From an uncultured Clostridia bacterium (GTDB lineage Bacteria; Bacillota; Clostridia; Oscillospirales; Ruminococcaceae): a DNA stretch of 40,072 nucleotides. A program made the translations under genes and the position numbers. Position 1 is the first letter of the stretch. Every line of letters begins with the position of its first letter. Location of the stretch: assembly GCA_948473085.1 (NCBI GenBank), contig CAOKWH010000016.1, positions 1-40,072 on the forward strand, written 5' to 3'. Below the pieces are notes generated by a model, which worked only from the letters and a program-made list of their open reading frames with translations, had not been told where the DNA came from and ran no database searches. Shown here one piece after another: positions 40,063 through 40,072 of the stretch.

Positions 40063-40072
40063 CATCCCTGTT

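Noticed and set aside
1-40072. tRNA, rRNA, CRISPR arrays, insertion sequences
   Set aside because: No cloverleaf sequences, regular spaced repeats or transposase motifs were seen on reading both strands; a covariance search was not possible here.

Overview
The window reads as chromosomal DNA of an anaerobic low-to-mid GC Gram-positive (class Clostridia, most like the gut Oscillospirales/Ruminococcaceae). The signs are a Lsa-type ABC-F ATPase, a DUF4364 protein, a K+-dependent-type membrane pyrophosphatase, an Rnf-related cluster, a ferredoxin-type aldo/keto reductase, strong AGGAGG ribosome sites, frequent GTG/TTG starts, sigma-A type promoters and U-tailed terminators. Genus assignment is inference. 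I see no rRNA, tRNA, CRISPR array, integrase, transposase or phage gene.

Layout. 1-1736: 3' part of a GHKL (AgrC-like) sensor kinase and two small unknown proteins. 1777-6300: MATE exporter, DUF4364 protein, TVP38/DedA-type membrane protein, then a compact XRE regulator / ImmA peptidase / SMI1-KNR4 operon. 6372-8178: Lsa-type ABC-F gene preceded by a leader with overlapping upstream ORFs and an intrinsic terminator (attenuation). 8179-12003: four-gene membrane-stress-like operon (Tim44-like zinc ribbon, SPFH, zinc ribbon, TPM) resembling Bacillus ydjGHI but without PspA. 12260-17500: ion-pumping pyrophosphatase, uridine kinase, and three unknown exported or membrane proteins. 17540-21813: nucleoside salvage (BMP/PnrA-type binding lipoprotein; deoD-deoB-unknown-cdd operon).

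21961-26684: an Rnf-derived operon (C-, D-, E- and A-like subunits plus a DUF4015 glycosidase-like membrane protein). It lacks RnfB and RnfG, and by alignment from memory the A- and E-like subunits lack the four cysteines that hold the intramembrane [2Fe-2S] cluster of Rnf/Nqr. This is the best candidate in the window for an undescribed system. 26725-32378: MecA-like adaptor, ribulose-phosphate epimerase, 4Fe-4S aldo/keto reductase, a small unknown protein, an HtrA-type membrane protease and a bactofilin-like protein.

32482-35365: ABC importer of polar amino acids under a clear lysine riboswitch with a terminator and a visible candidate antiterminator, so it is very probably a lysine importer. 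35526-40062: a 52-residue TTG-start ORF, LysR regulator, carboxymuconolactone decarboxylase-cupin fusion, PepD-like dipeptidase and an AraC-type regulator whose C-terminal part looks cut short. Most genes are housekeeping or transport functions; the regulatory leaders and the Rnf-like operon carry the novelty.
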